64,000 bases of DNA from NCBI GenBank assembly GCA_937872475.1, contig CALMSY010000003.1, positions 48,010-112,009 on the forward strand, in the 5' to 3' direction. Every line of letters begins with the position of its first letter. The stretch's first letter is position 1. The notes below the pieces were generated by a model, which ran no database searches, was not told the origin of the DNA, and worked only from the letters and a program-made list of their open reading frames with translations. The position numbers and the translations under genes were made by a program. Source of the DNA: 67-14 sp020438345 (lineage in GTDB: Bacteria > Actinomycetota > Thermoleophilia > Solirubrobacterales > 70-9). Positions 50,486 to 58,489 of the stretch are shown piece by piece.

Positions 50486-51910
50486 CTAGTTCCCTTCTTC
50501 GAAATCGAGCTTGCCGGCATAGGCCGACTCGCCCTTCATGTCACCGCGAATCGCCAGCTCCCGGGCGGCTTCCCGGGCTTCTGCTGCCAGTGCCTTCCGG
50601 TCGACGTCAACGGTCTCTGATCCGGTGACCCGGAGCCCGCCATCAACCCAGACTTCCGAGACGCTGCGCGGAGTAGCGCCATAGACGATCTGCTGGAACG
50701 GATCATGCAAGACCGCCAGCTCCGGACCGTTGCCATCGAGCAGGATCACATCAGCCCGCTTGCCAGGCTCGAGACTGCCGATCTCACTATCGAGCCCGAT
50801 CGCCCTCGCCCCGCCGATCGTCGCCATCTCAAGCACCTGCGGGGCGGTCATCGCGACCGCCTGGAGATGGTGGACTTTCTGGAGCAAAGCGGCCGACTTG
50901 ATCGCGCCGAACATGTCCTGGGAATCATTGCTGGCCGCGCCGTCGGTACCGATCCCGATCCGGACGCCCTCACGGAGCAGCCTCGGCACCGGGCAGACCC
51001 CGGAAGCGAGAATCATGTTGGCGACGGGGTTGTGGGCGACGGCGACATCCTTCGACGCGAGCAGGCCGATGTCGGCTTCCGAACACCAGATGCAGTGACC
51101 GGCGATCACCTCGTGGTCGAGCAGCCCGGCGCGGTTCGCGTGCTGGATGGTCGACGCCCCGTGGAGCAGGGTTGATTCCGTTACTTCTTCCCGCACCTCG
51201 GCGAGGTGGGTGTGGACTGCCCAGCTGTTTGCTCCGGCAGCATGAATCGTTCGCTCGAACAAGCCGTCACTCATCCCGAGCACCGTTCCGATCCCGATCC
51301 GGAAACCGATCAGCTCCTCGGGCGAAATCCGGTCGGCCAGTGCTTCATGTTCGGCCATGAAGACTTCCGCCGCGGGGGCACCGTCATACATGTCCTCGGC
51401 ACCGAAGCTGACCACACCGCGCATCCCCATCTCCGAAAGCCCGTCGACAGCACCGAGCGAAGCCAGGGACCCGAGATTTCGATGACAGCACATGTCATTT
51501 ACAGTGGTGATCCCGGATTCGAGCATTTCAACCGCCTTGAGCCGGGTCCCGAGCGCTACATCCTCCCGGGTGATGTTGACACCGGTCGGATTGACGACGC
51601 GTTCGAACCATTCCCAGAGCACAGCGGTTTCCCCCATACCGGTGATCAGTCCTTCAGTCAGGTGGGTGTGGGCATTGACGAACCCGGGCAGCACGATGCC
51701 GTTGCCGTCACCGATTACCGTCGCGCCGGGGTTTACCGCCAACAGACCGGCAGCGTCCCCGACCCCCGTGATCGCACCCGACTCATCGAAGGCCACCGCG
51801 GCGTCACGCAGCGCCCCCTCCGGGCCCATGGTCAGAACCCAGGCACCGCGAACGATGGTCACGCCTTTACCGGCATCCGGTGCCTCGTCATTTCGGTCTT
51901 CGGAATTCAA
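50486..51910 (-). CDS. Amidohydrolase-superfamily deaminase/chlorohydrolase-like enzyme
   Basis: 474 residues. A mononuclear metal site is visible: His81-x-His83 in GFVNAHTHLTEGL, His in AVHTHLAEVREE with following Glu, His in VIAGHCIW, and Asp in IGTDGAASNDSQDMFG. This is the pattern of cytosine/guanine deaminases, SAH deaminase and triazine hydrolases (AtzA/TrzN group). The reaction is likely hydrolytic removal of an amino (or other) group from a nitrogen heterocycle. The gene start overlaps the permease stop by ATGA, so it is part of the same unit as the transporter. Confidence 0.9.
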   Translation of the reverse strand: MNSEDRNDEAPDAGKGVTIVRGAWVLTMGPEGALRDAAVAFDESGAITGVGDAAGLLAVNPGATVIGDGNGIVLPGFVNAHTHLTEGLITGMGETAVLWEWFERVVNPTGVNITREDVALGTRLKAVEMLESGITTVNDMCCHRNLGSLASLGAVDGLSEMGMRGVVSFGAEDMYDGAPAAEVFMAEHEALADRISPEELIGFRIGIGTVLGMSDGLFERTIHAAGANSWAVHTHLAEVREEVTESTLLHGASTIQHANRAGLLDHEVIAGHCIWCSEADIGLLASKDVAVAHNPVANMILASGVCPVPRLLREGVRIGIGTDGAASNDSQDMFGAIKSAALLQKVHHLQAVAMTAPQVLEMATIGGARAIGLDSEIGSLEPGKRADVILLDGNGPELAVLHDPFQQIVYGATPRSVSEVWVDGGLRVTGSETVDVDRKALAAEAREAARELAIRGDMKGESAYAGKLDFEEGN

Positions 51911-52731
51911 ACCTTGTCCTCGATTTCGAGGTGAAGGCCCTCGCCTTCGCTTTCACGCGACTCGTAGTACCAGGGCAGCAGCAGCCTTTCGAGCAACGTG
52001 ACAATCAGAAAGAGCGCGATACCGATCGAAGCCAGGGTCACGATCACTGCGAACATCTCCGTCGTCGCCGTCTGATTGTTCAAAACCAGGATCAGGTATC
52101 CGAGACCTTCCGATGCTCCTACCCACTCCGCGAATACTGCGCCGATCACAGAAAGGGCCGCAGCCACCTTCAGGCCGGAAAACAGAAATGGCAATGCGGC
52201 CGGCAGCTGGGCCTTCCGGAAACGCTGCCACTTGTTCGCTTTCAGGGTCTTCAGCAGATTGAGCAGCTCCGGCTCGGCTGCCCTCAAACCGTCGATCGTG
52301 TTGACTGCGATCGGGAAGAAACTGACCAGCATGATCACGATGATCTTGGGCTGCATTTCAAAGCCGAACCAGATGATCAGGAGCGGTGCGATCGCCGGTA
52401 TCGGCACCATCTGTGAAACCACCAGCCACGGGTAGATCGCCCTTTCGACCGTCCGTGAGCTGCGGATAAGAACGGCCAGGCCAACCCCGAGAATGATCGC
52501 GAAGAAGAATCCGATCAGGATCTCCTTGATCGTCACCCAGGCGTTCTCCAGCAGCATCGTGCGGTCATTCCAGAGCGCCTCGGCAACCGCGGTGGGCGGC
52601 GGCAAGGTTGATTCCTTGATGTCACCGATCACGGTGTAGAGCTGCCAGACGCCCAGGACAAAAACCGCGAACAGCAAGGGGGGAAGCACCGCCGCGCTGA
52701 CGCGGCGGGCACGGGTTCCAGGGGCGGCCAT
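51907..52731 (-). CDS. ABC transporter permease (SsuC/ThiX-type)
   Basis: 274 residues with six membrane helices, including LPPLLFAVFVLGVWQLYTVI. It carries the permease cytoplasmic loop EAA motif region (AAEPELLNLLKTLKANKWQR), then AALPFLFSGLKVAAALSVIG. This is the type used for taurine/sulfonate, thiamine-precursor and other organic nitrogen substrates. It overlaps the ATPase stop by one base and the deaminase start by four, so translation is coupled. Together with the two neighbours it forms a complete importer. Confidence 0.93.
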   Translation of the reverse strand: MAAPGTRARRVSAAVLPPLLFAVFVLGVWQLYTVIGDIKESTLPPPTAVAEALWNDRTMLLENAWVTIKEILIGFFFAIILGVGLAVLIRSSRTVERAIYPWLVVSQMVPIPAIAPLLIIWFGFEMQPKIIVIMLVSFFPIAVNTIDGLRAAEPELLNLLKTLKANKWQRFRKAQLPAALPFLFSGLKVAAALSVIGAVFAEWVGASEGLGYLILVLNNQTATTEMFAVIVTLASIGIALFLIVTLLERLLLPWYYESRESEGEGLHLEIEDKV

Positions 52732-53555
52732 CAGAGCTGTTCCTCCAGGGTCGGCCGGTCATCCACGAAAAGTCCGCCCCCGGCAGCAGCTTCCTCCAAC
52801 GGCCTGAGCAGCTTCTGCTTCAGCAACAGGAACTCGGGTGACATGGTGATCTCCGGTTTGCGAGGCCTGGAAAGCGAAACCTCGATGTCCAGGGAAACGC
52901 GGCCCGGACGGCCGGACATCACATAGACCCGGTCGGAAAGGTAGATCGCCTCCTCGACATCATGAGTCACGAAAAGAATGGTCTTGCGGTCCTCCTGCCA
53001 GACATCAAGCAGCCACTGCTGCATGTTGGCCCTGGTCAGGGCGTCAAGAGCACCGAACGGTTCATCCAGCAACATCACGTCGCGACCGGCGAGAAAAGTC
53101 CGGAGCAGGGCGGCCCGCTGCTTCATGCCGCCGGAAAGTTTGGCCGGCCAGTGCTTCTCGAAGCCAGAAAGACCGAAGCGTTCGAACTCGGCCAGTGCCT
53201 GTTTGTGGGCCTCCTTCTTGCGGACCCCGTTCAGTTCGAGGCCCAGGGTGGTGTTGTCAAGCACCGTCCGCCAGGGCATCAGGCAGTCCCTTTGCGGCAT
53301 GTACCCGACCGAACCGAGCAACTCGTCGGGCTGCCGGCCGTCGAGCAGCACCTTGCCACCCGACGGCCGGATCAGTCCGGCGATGATGTTGAAGAGGGTC
53401 GACTTGCCGCAGCCCGAGGGACCCACGATCGAGACGAACTCTCCGGCACCGATTTCGATGCCGACGTCCTTCAGGGCGGTTACGTTTTCGCCGCCTCCGG
53501 TTCCTCGATAGGTCTTTGAGAGACCTTCGATCCTGAGTTTCGAACCTGCCTGCAA
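52731..53555 (-). CDS. ABC transporter ATP-binding protein (SsuB/ThiZ-type)
   Basis: 274 residues. Walker A is GPSGCGKST at residues 45-53, the signature is KLSGGMKQRAALLRTFLAG, Walker B is DVMLLDEPFGALDALTR, and the switch His is in ILFVTHDVEEAIYLSDRVYV. The order and spacing match nitrate/sulfonate/taurine-type importers. It drives uptake of the solute delivered by the lipoprotein encoded immediately upstream. Confidence 0.94.
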   Translation of the reverse strand: MQAGSKLRIEGLSKTYRGTGGGENVTALKDVGIEIGAGEFVSIVGPSGCGKSTLFNIIAGLIRPSGGKVLLDGRQPDELLGSVGYMPQRDCLMPWRTVLDNTTLGLELNGVRKKEAHKQALAEFERFGLSGFEKHWPAKLSGGMKQRAALLRTFLAGRDVMLLDEPFGALDALTRANMQQWLLDVWQEDRKTILFVTHDVEEAIYLSDRVYVMSGRPGRVSLDIEVSLSRPRKPEITMSPEFLLLKQKLLRPLEEAAAGGGLFVDDRPTLEEQL

Positions 53556-53587
53556 GTCAACCCTCCTTTACTTCTCTTACGCCCTTG

Positions 53588-54625
53588 TCACTCTTTGGGC
53601 TGGGTGAACTGGGTCGTCGCGTAACGGTCCGGAGAGATCGGTTCGTCGGCCAGACCGTTGTCGACCATGAATGTGGACAGGGATTCCAGATTCTCCTTGT
53701 TGAACTGACCGAAGGTGTCAGCCGGCCCGAACAGAGGAATCCACGCATCGAACGATTCGGTCGCCAGTTGCTTGTCGATCCCCTGGGTCTGGGAGATCAG
53801 CGAGTCAATCGCAGCGGCCGGGTCATCCAGGGCATCCTGGTAACCCTTCACGGTTGCGTCGACGAAGCCCTGCATGAGATCCGGTTCCTCACCGATCTTC
53901 GGTTCGGTCGAGAAGACAACCAGGCCCGGGTAGGACGGTCCGCCGTATTCATCAAGCGGGAACGACTTCGTCTCGTAACCATCCGCTTCAACCTGGACAC
54001 CATCCGCAGGGATGAAGCCGGTAAACGCCTTGACCTTGCCTGACTCCAGCGACTGCACGCCATTGAAGCCGATGGTCACTACGTCAACGTTGTCGGAGCT
54101 ACCGCCCGCATCAGCCATGATCGTGTCGAGGATCGCGTTGTCAGAGGGAACGCCGGTCACCCCGACCGTTTCACCCTCGAGCTGCTTCGGGTCGTTGATT
54201 CCCTCTTCAGCGAGCGTGATCAAACCGCCCGGCGGCCGCTGCGCGATCGCCATGATTCCCTGGGCCTCGCGGCCGTCGGCAATCTGGGTGGCCAGGTCGA
54301 TTCCGTCCGCAATACCGAACTCTGCCTTGCCGGCATCGATCAGCTTCAGCGTGTCCGCAGTCGAGGTTGGCTCGATGATCTTGAGATTGATGCCGTTGTC
54401 TTCGTAGTAGCCCTTCTGCATCGCCTCGTAGATGCCGGCATGTACCGCACCCGGGATGAAGTCGAGAACCAGCGTTGCGTCCTGGACCTTGGCGGTTGTA
54501 TCTCCGCTGTCACCCGAATCACCACTGTCATCGTCGCTCGAACCGCAGGCCGCAACACCGACGGTCAGAGCCATACACGCTGCCAGCAACAGCATGATCT
54601 TTTTCCAACTGGTCTTGAAATTCAT
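53588..54625 (-). CDS. ABC transporter substrate-binding lipoprotein (NMT1/THI5-like)
   Basis: 345 residues. A lipoprotein signal (MLLLAACMALTVGVAACGSS) places the lipid-modified Cys at residue 27, followed by a Ser/Asp-rich linker. The NMT1-like fold then reads ATLVLDFIPGAVHAGIYEAM, GINLKIIEPTSTADTLKLID, FGIADGIDLATQIADGREAQ and IMAIAQRPPGGLITLAEEGI. NMT1-like binding proteins take up thiamine pyrimidine precursors, riboflavin, sulfonates or N-heterocycles. Here a pyrimidine- or pyridine-like ligand is suggested by the catabolic neighbours. Confidence 0.92.
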   Translation of the reverse strand: MNFKTSWKKIMLLLAACMALTVGVAACGSSDDDSGDSGDSGDTTAKVQDATLVLDFIPGAVHAGIYEAMQKGYYEDNGINLKIIEPTSTADTLKLIDAGKAEFGIADGIDLATQIADGREAQGIMAIAQRPPGGLITLAEEGINDPKQLEGETVGVTGVPSDNAILDTIMADAGGSSDNVDVVTIGFNGVQSLESGKVKAFTGFIPADGVQVEADGYETKSFPLDEYGGPSYPGLVVFSTEPKIGEEPDLMQGFVDATVKGYQDALDDPAAAIDSLISQTQGIDKQLATESFDAWIPLFGPADTFGQFNKENLESLSTFMVDNGLADEPISPDRYATTQFTQPKE

Positions 54626-54693
54626 GGTTCCTCTCTAGTTAGTCAGTCCGAAAACACCCTTCCGGCTCTCAGGCCGGTCAAGCTCACCGCGGG

Positions 54694-55362
54694 TCACTCC
54701 CCCTTCTCTTCAAACCTCCATCTCATCCAGGCCCATGCCCGGGTCGTTTCCTTTTCGAACCACCTGGCGCGGGATTCAAGCTCGACGGCCGTCCAGCCGT
54801 CGGCCGTGCCGAACCCCTCCCCAACCAGGCATCTCTCTTCCAGAAAGCGGGCTCTCACAACCGCCTCGCCCAGGCTGTGCCCGGTGGCGATCGATCCGTT
54901 CCCGCGGACAAGCAAACAGTCCGCACTCTGAAGGGCATTCGCGATCTCTTCCCCTGCGGCGAAATCGGTGACCAGATCGGTCCGGTCCGAGATGGCCACC
55001 TCACCGGCCAGGCCACCCAGACCATGGACCAGCGGCGGGATCACACCAATCGCCCCTGCGCGGACCGCGGCCGGTGAGTGAGTCCGGCAGATCGCGTTCA
55101 CGTCGTTCCTCGCCGCGTAGATGGCGGCATGCATCGGGGCTTCCAGGGGCAGGTCAGTCGCGTCCGCAGCAGCCCTGCATTCACCATCCAGCAGGTGGAT
55201 ATCCGCTTCTCCGGTACTGCCGAGCGGCCGGGTGGAGGTGATCATGAAACCTTGCCCGCTCCGTGCCGAGACATGCCCGAAGGCTTCAACCAGACCGGCG
55301 CCGGTGATGATCCGGGCAGCCTCGGCGATTTCGGCGGCGGTTGTCTCAGGGGCTGCGGTCAA
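54694..55362 (-). CDS. Class II aldolase/adducin-family protein
   Basis: 222 residues from a TTG at 55362, directly after the stop of the DUF1989-like gene. Fold markers are AEAARIITGAGLVEAFGHVS, STRPLG, the Glu and His metal contacts in LPLEAPMHAAIYAARNDVNA and CRTHSPAAVRAGAIGV, and LLVRGNGSIATGHSLGEAVV. Class II aldolases cleave or decarboxylate hydroxy acids and sugar phosphates with a divalent metal. In this cluster a retro-aldol step after ring opening is plausible. Substrate unknown. Confidence 0.88.
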   Translation of the reverse strand: MTAAPETTAAEIAEAARIITGAGLVEAFGHVSARSGQGFMITSTRPLGSTGEADIHLLDGECRAAADATDLPLEAPMHAAIYAARNDVNAICRTHSPAAVRAGAIGVIPPLVHGLGGLAGEVAISDRTDLVTDFAAGEEIANALQSADCLLVRGNGSIATGHSLGEAVVRARFLEERCLVGEGFGTADGWTAVELESRARWFEKETTRAWAWMRWRFEEKGE

Positions 55363-55944
55363 TCAGTCACTTGTCCTCAGAGCCATCGGGGTTGGATTGA
55401 ACGCATTCACGGCCGAGATGTCCTGGGGACAGGCCGAGAGCGCCACCGTCACGTCCTCCAGCACTTCCATGGCGATCGTGGATCCGGCCGGATGCGGAGG
55501 TTCGTAGGTGGCGATCCTCCCGTCTTCGATCTGGTTGTTCATGAAGACGTTCCAGCACATCTCACCTCGCAGGGGAAGTTCCAGACCGGCGATAGCGGTT
55601 TCGAGAGAGAGCAGGCAGGAGCCGTGGTCGGGGGCGTCGTAATCGATCGCATAGCGCTCCGGGTCACAACAGGGCACGACCAGGTCGTGGCGGCCGACGT
55701 CATCTCTGACGATCCTGAACAAGGGACGACGATGGTTGGAAAGGATCGAGTCGCCGACCTCGGGGACCAGCTTGGCGAGTGACGAAACCGTGTGGCCGGG
55801 GGACAGGTATTCGTTCGGATCGGAAGCCAGCCAGGCAGTGAAATCACCGACCTGCTGCCCTTCCAGATCAACGATCTCGAGGGTCTGGCCCTTCCTCACT
55901 TCCATGGTCCGTGCCTCGCGGGCGGGGACGATCACTTCAGCCAT
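55363..55944 (-). CDS. DUF1989/urea-carboxylase-associated-like protein
   Basis: 193 residues from the ATG at 55944, inside the end of the upstream amidohydrolase gene; the open frame extends to 56253 only as a shadow. Conserved-looking segments: VPAREARTMEVRKGQTLEIV, DLEGQQVGDFTAWLASDPNE, PLFRIVRDDVGRHDLVVPCC and GEMCWNVFMNNQIE. These match the DUF1989 family, often found beside urea carboxylase, allophanate hydrolase and purine/pyrimidine catabolism genes. The role is undefined; a hydrolase or metal-binding function has been proposed. Confidence 0.82.
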   Translation of the reverse strand: MAEVIVPAREARTMEVRKGQTLEIVDLEGQQVGDFTAWLASDPNEYLSPGHTVSSLAKLVPEVGDSILSNHRRPLFRIVRDDVGRHDLVVPCCDPERYAIDYDAPDHGSCLLSLETAIAGLELPLRGEMCWNVFMNNQIEDGRIATYEPPHPAGSTIAMEVLEDVTVALSACPQDISAVNAFNPTPMALRTSD

Positions 55945-57091
55945 GCTTCTCCTTGATCTCGCAGGCACCGTCCGGTGCCGGGGTGTTCCTTGATCTGAGT
56001 GCCCGGACTTCGCCGTCAACCACAACCGCGGCAATACCGGGGATGTCTCCGAATTCGATCGATTCGAGCGGGCCATTCTGCGATGAACCCAGGGGGCGAA
56101 AGCAGCAGAAGAAATCTGCGGGTCGACCGGCCTCCAGAATGCCCTGCTCAACCCCGAGTACCGCTCCGTTATTGCCAGTCGCCAGGGCGATCGCTTTGGG
56201 GGCTGACATGCCGCAGAGCGATGAAATCTCACAAACTGTCTTGAGCATGCCAAGCGGCATCACGCCGGTCCCGGTCGGTGTGTCAGTCGCCAGCACCAGC
56301 CGGTCACAACGGTCCTCTTCCCAGGCGATCTCGATGATCTGAAGGGTCGAGCGGAGATTGCCCGCCTGAACCAGCTGGATCGCCCCGGGCGCATCAAAGA
56401 GCCGTGGCAGGTCCTCATCCGGCAGAGCGGTTGTACCGCCGTTGGCGTGACCGATGATGTCGCAGCCGAGGGCCAGGACATCCTCGATCGTCACCGGTGA
56501 AGAATCCGGAATCGAAGCTCCTCCGGTGTGATTCATCACGACGAAGCCATTCTCCTGTGCGGCCCTGACCAGCGGAGCAGCATCTGCCTGCGGCGAGAAG
56601 TCGCCGAATCCGACCTTGGCCAGCCAGACCCCCTTCTCCTTGAGTTCAGCGAAGTCATCAGGCTCAAGCGTCGGTTCGATGATCACCGATCCGGCCATCA
56701 CTTTCACTCCTCCGGGGCGGTAGTTCTCGAAGGCCCGCTGGGCGGCTACCGCCAGAGACTTGACGCCCTCCCGGTCCTTCGGCCTGCCCGGCAGATGGAC
56801 TTCCGAGGCGGACATCATCGAGGTGACCCCGCCATGCAGTGAGGACTCGATCCAGCCGAGGGTGTTCTGCCGCGGCGTCCAGTCACCGAACACGACGTGG
56901 GCGTGGGAATCGATCAAGCCCGGGCAGACCACTGCCCCACCGGCATCAAGAACCTGTTCGGGGTCGGGACCCGGTTCGAATCCGGTGATCACGCCGTCTT
57001 CGATCCGGATCACTTCCGGTTCGGTGAACGGGTTAGTGAACCGGCCGGTCACCATGCCGGCCAGGTTCCGGATCTCGAGGCTGCGACTCAA
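55937..57091 (-). CDS. Enamidase-like amidohydrolase
   Basis: 384 residues. A binuclear-type metal site can be read: His63 and His65 in LIDSHAHVVFG, Lys159 in KGVWLAKVGFGDF, His188 in VVMNHTGGASIPDSSPVTIE, His215 in DIIGHANGGTT and Asp270 in LATDTPTGTG. Segments such as TPRQNTLGWIESSLHGGVTS, HLPGRPKDREGVKSLAV and GDIPGIAAVVVDGE closely resemble enamidase of nicotinate fermentation (Eubacterium barkeri Ena), recalled from memory. Ena hydrolyses a cyclic enamide and releases ammonia. Here Lys159 would take the place of the bridging Glu of that enzyme. A ring-opening or deaminating step on a cyclic amide is inferred. Confidence 0.85.
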   Translation of the reverse strand: MSRSLEIRNLAGMVTGRFTNPFTEPEVIRIEDGVITGFEPGPDPEQVLDAGGAVVCPGLIDSHAHVVFGDWTPRQNTLGWIESSLHGGVTSMMSASEVHLPGRPKDREGVKSLAVAAQRAFENYRPGGVKVMAGSVIIEPTLEPDDFAELKEKGVWLAKVGFGDFSPQADAAPLVRAAQENGFVVMNHTGGASIPDSSPVTIEDVLALGCDIIGHANGGTTALPDEDLPRLFDAPGAIQLVQAGNLRSTLQIIEIAWEEDRCDRLVLATDTPTGTGVMPLGMLKTVCEISSLCGMSAPKAIALATGNNGAVLGVEQGILEAGRPADFFCCFRPLGSSQNGPLESIEFGDIPGIAAVVVDGEVRALRSRNTPAPDGACEIKEKHG

Positions 57092-57151
57092 CCGGTCCCA
57101 CTTCCTGCGGCGGCCCGCGCCGCGTTCTCATTGCCGGCCCGAGCCATCTTC

Positions 57152-57733
57152 CTACTCCACTTCTTCCACGGTCTTGCCGCCGACCCGGGCGTTGAGCCGG
57201 CCGCGCGAAGCCACCGCCCCGATCAGGACAATCTCGTCCGGTGCCGGGGCATCCTCAATCTGGATGGTTATCGTGTCGTAGTGGGAACGAACCCAGATCT
57301 CGTCCTTGTAACAAAGGGGGACATCGACCGTGGCCCCGGGGGCACAGCGTTTGGTGGTCGAGGGCAACCAGGCTTTCCCGCCGCCGAAGCCTTCCCGGAA
57401 GGGATTGCCGAAGGTGGTCGTCTTGGCGGCGTTGCCATGCTCCTGCTCACCTGCGGTACCGACCACTACAGCCTTGCCGTGACTTTCAACCTCGCCGCCA
57501 ATCGCCTCGTTCACCCGCGCGCCGATCAGGGAGCCGAGCCCGGCCGACGCTTCGATCAGCGCGGAAAGGTCCTCGGTGAATGGCTTGCCAGCGTAAGGGT
57601 TCCGGAAGACCACAGCGACCGCGACTTTCTTCAACGGACCGCCTTCATCGCCACGCCCGCCCTCGCTGTAGACCTCGTCGATCACGGTGACGATCTTGCG
57701 GACTTCGACATCCAGGTTCAGTTCATCGCTCAC
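57152..57733 (-). CDS. AA_synth/DUF1185-like protein
   Basis: 193 residues from a GTG at 57733 that overlaps the stop of the isochorismatase-like gene (GTGA). Segments: DVEVRKIVTVIDEVYSEGGR, KVAVAVVFRNPYAGKPFTED, LIGARVNEAIGGEVESHGKA and IWVRSHYDTITIQIEDAPAP. This is the amino-acid-synthesis (DUF1185) family as far as I recognise it; a few members sit next to decarboxylases and amidohydrolases. Its reaction is not known. Its place between two amidohydrolases makes it a likely part of the same pathway. Confidence 0.8.
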   Translation of the reverse strand: MSDELNLDVEVRKIVTVIDEVYSEGGRGDEGGPLKKVAVAVVFRNPYAGKPFTEDLSALIEASAGLGSLIGARVNEAIGGEVESHGKAVVVGTAGEQEHGNAAKTTTFGNPFREGFGGGKAWLPSTTKRCAPGATVDVPLCYKDEIWVRSHYDTITIQIEDAPAPDEIVLIGAVASRGRLNARVGGKTVEEVE

Positions 57734-58488
57734 TGGGGCACCTCCTGCCCGGTATTGGCAACGCCGGTCGGTGTGTTCGGTCCGCAGGGCCGTTCCGGCA
57801 GCGAACGGAAGTAGTCGATCACGACATCGGTTTTCTTCACATCTCCGTATTTCATCTGGATGTCCAGGAGGTTGACCTTGTGGGAGATCATCGAGCGGTC
57901 CCACACACATTCCTCGGGCACGATCGACCGGTAGTTGTACTGCGTCGCGTCGACGGCGCTCGCACGCACGCAACCACTGGTGGTTGTGCCGGTGGTGATC
58001 ACGGTATCTGCCCCGAGGTAGATCAGATAATCGAGCAGGTGCGTCCCGTGGAAGGCGCTCGGCTTGTCCTTTACGAAATAGATGTCCTGGGGTTCCGGCT
58101 TGATCTCCTCGACGATCTCGTTTCCGAGCGAGCCCTTGATGTCCGAAGCCTCGCCGGAGCGGTAGCTCTTCCAGTTCCAGGCACCCTGATCGAAACCGTC
58201 GGGACGCCGGTCCATGCCGGTATAGACGATCGGGATCTGCTTCTCGCGGGCGGCTGCGATCAGCCGCTGAAGGTGCTTGACCCCTTCCCAGCCCCGCTCG
58301 CCGCAGGAGTACCGCCAGCGCTTGATCGATTCGAGAATCGGTTCCGGGATGTCACCGATGAAGTTGTAGATCACATCCACGACCAGCAGGACCGGCTTTT
58401 CACCGAAACCGACGTCTTTGCCCCATCCGGCGGCTTCGAAGACCTGTCGGTCTTCTTCGGGAAGGACGTCATCCCAGACGTTGGCCAT
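57730..58488 (-). CDS. Isochorismatase-fold amidohydrolase (N-carbamoylsarcosine amidase/maleamate amidase-like)
   Basis: 252 residues from the ATG at 58488, with a GAGG upstream and two bases after the preceding stop. The cysteine-hydrolase triad is visible: Asp38 in KPVLLVVDVIYNFIGD, Lys140 in IYFVKDKPSAFHGTHLLDYL and Cys173 in TTGTTTSGCVRASAVDATQY. Members hydrolyse C-N bonds of amides such as N-carbamoylsarcosine, maleamate or biuret, releasing ammonia. Together with the hydantoinase-like and enamidase-like genes this fits stepwise opening of a nitrogen ring. The precise substrate is unknown. Confidence 0.9.
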   Translation of the reverse strand: MANVWDDVLPEEDRQVFEAAGWGKDVGFGEKPVLLVVDVIYNFIGDIPEPILESIKRWRYSCGERGWEGVKHLQRLIAAAREKQIPIVYTGMDRRPDGFDQGAWNWKSYRSGEASDIKGSLGNEIVEEIKPEPQDIYFVKDKPSAFHGTHLLDYLIYLGADTVITTGTTTSGCVRASAVDATQYNYRSIVPEECVWDRSMISHKVNLLDIQMKYGDVKKTDVVIDYFRSLPERPCGPNTPTGVANTGQEVPQ

Positions 58489-58489
58489 C

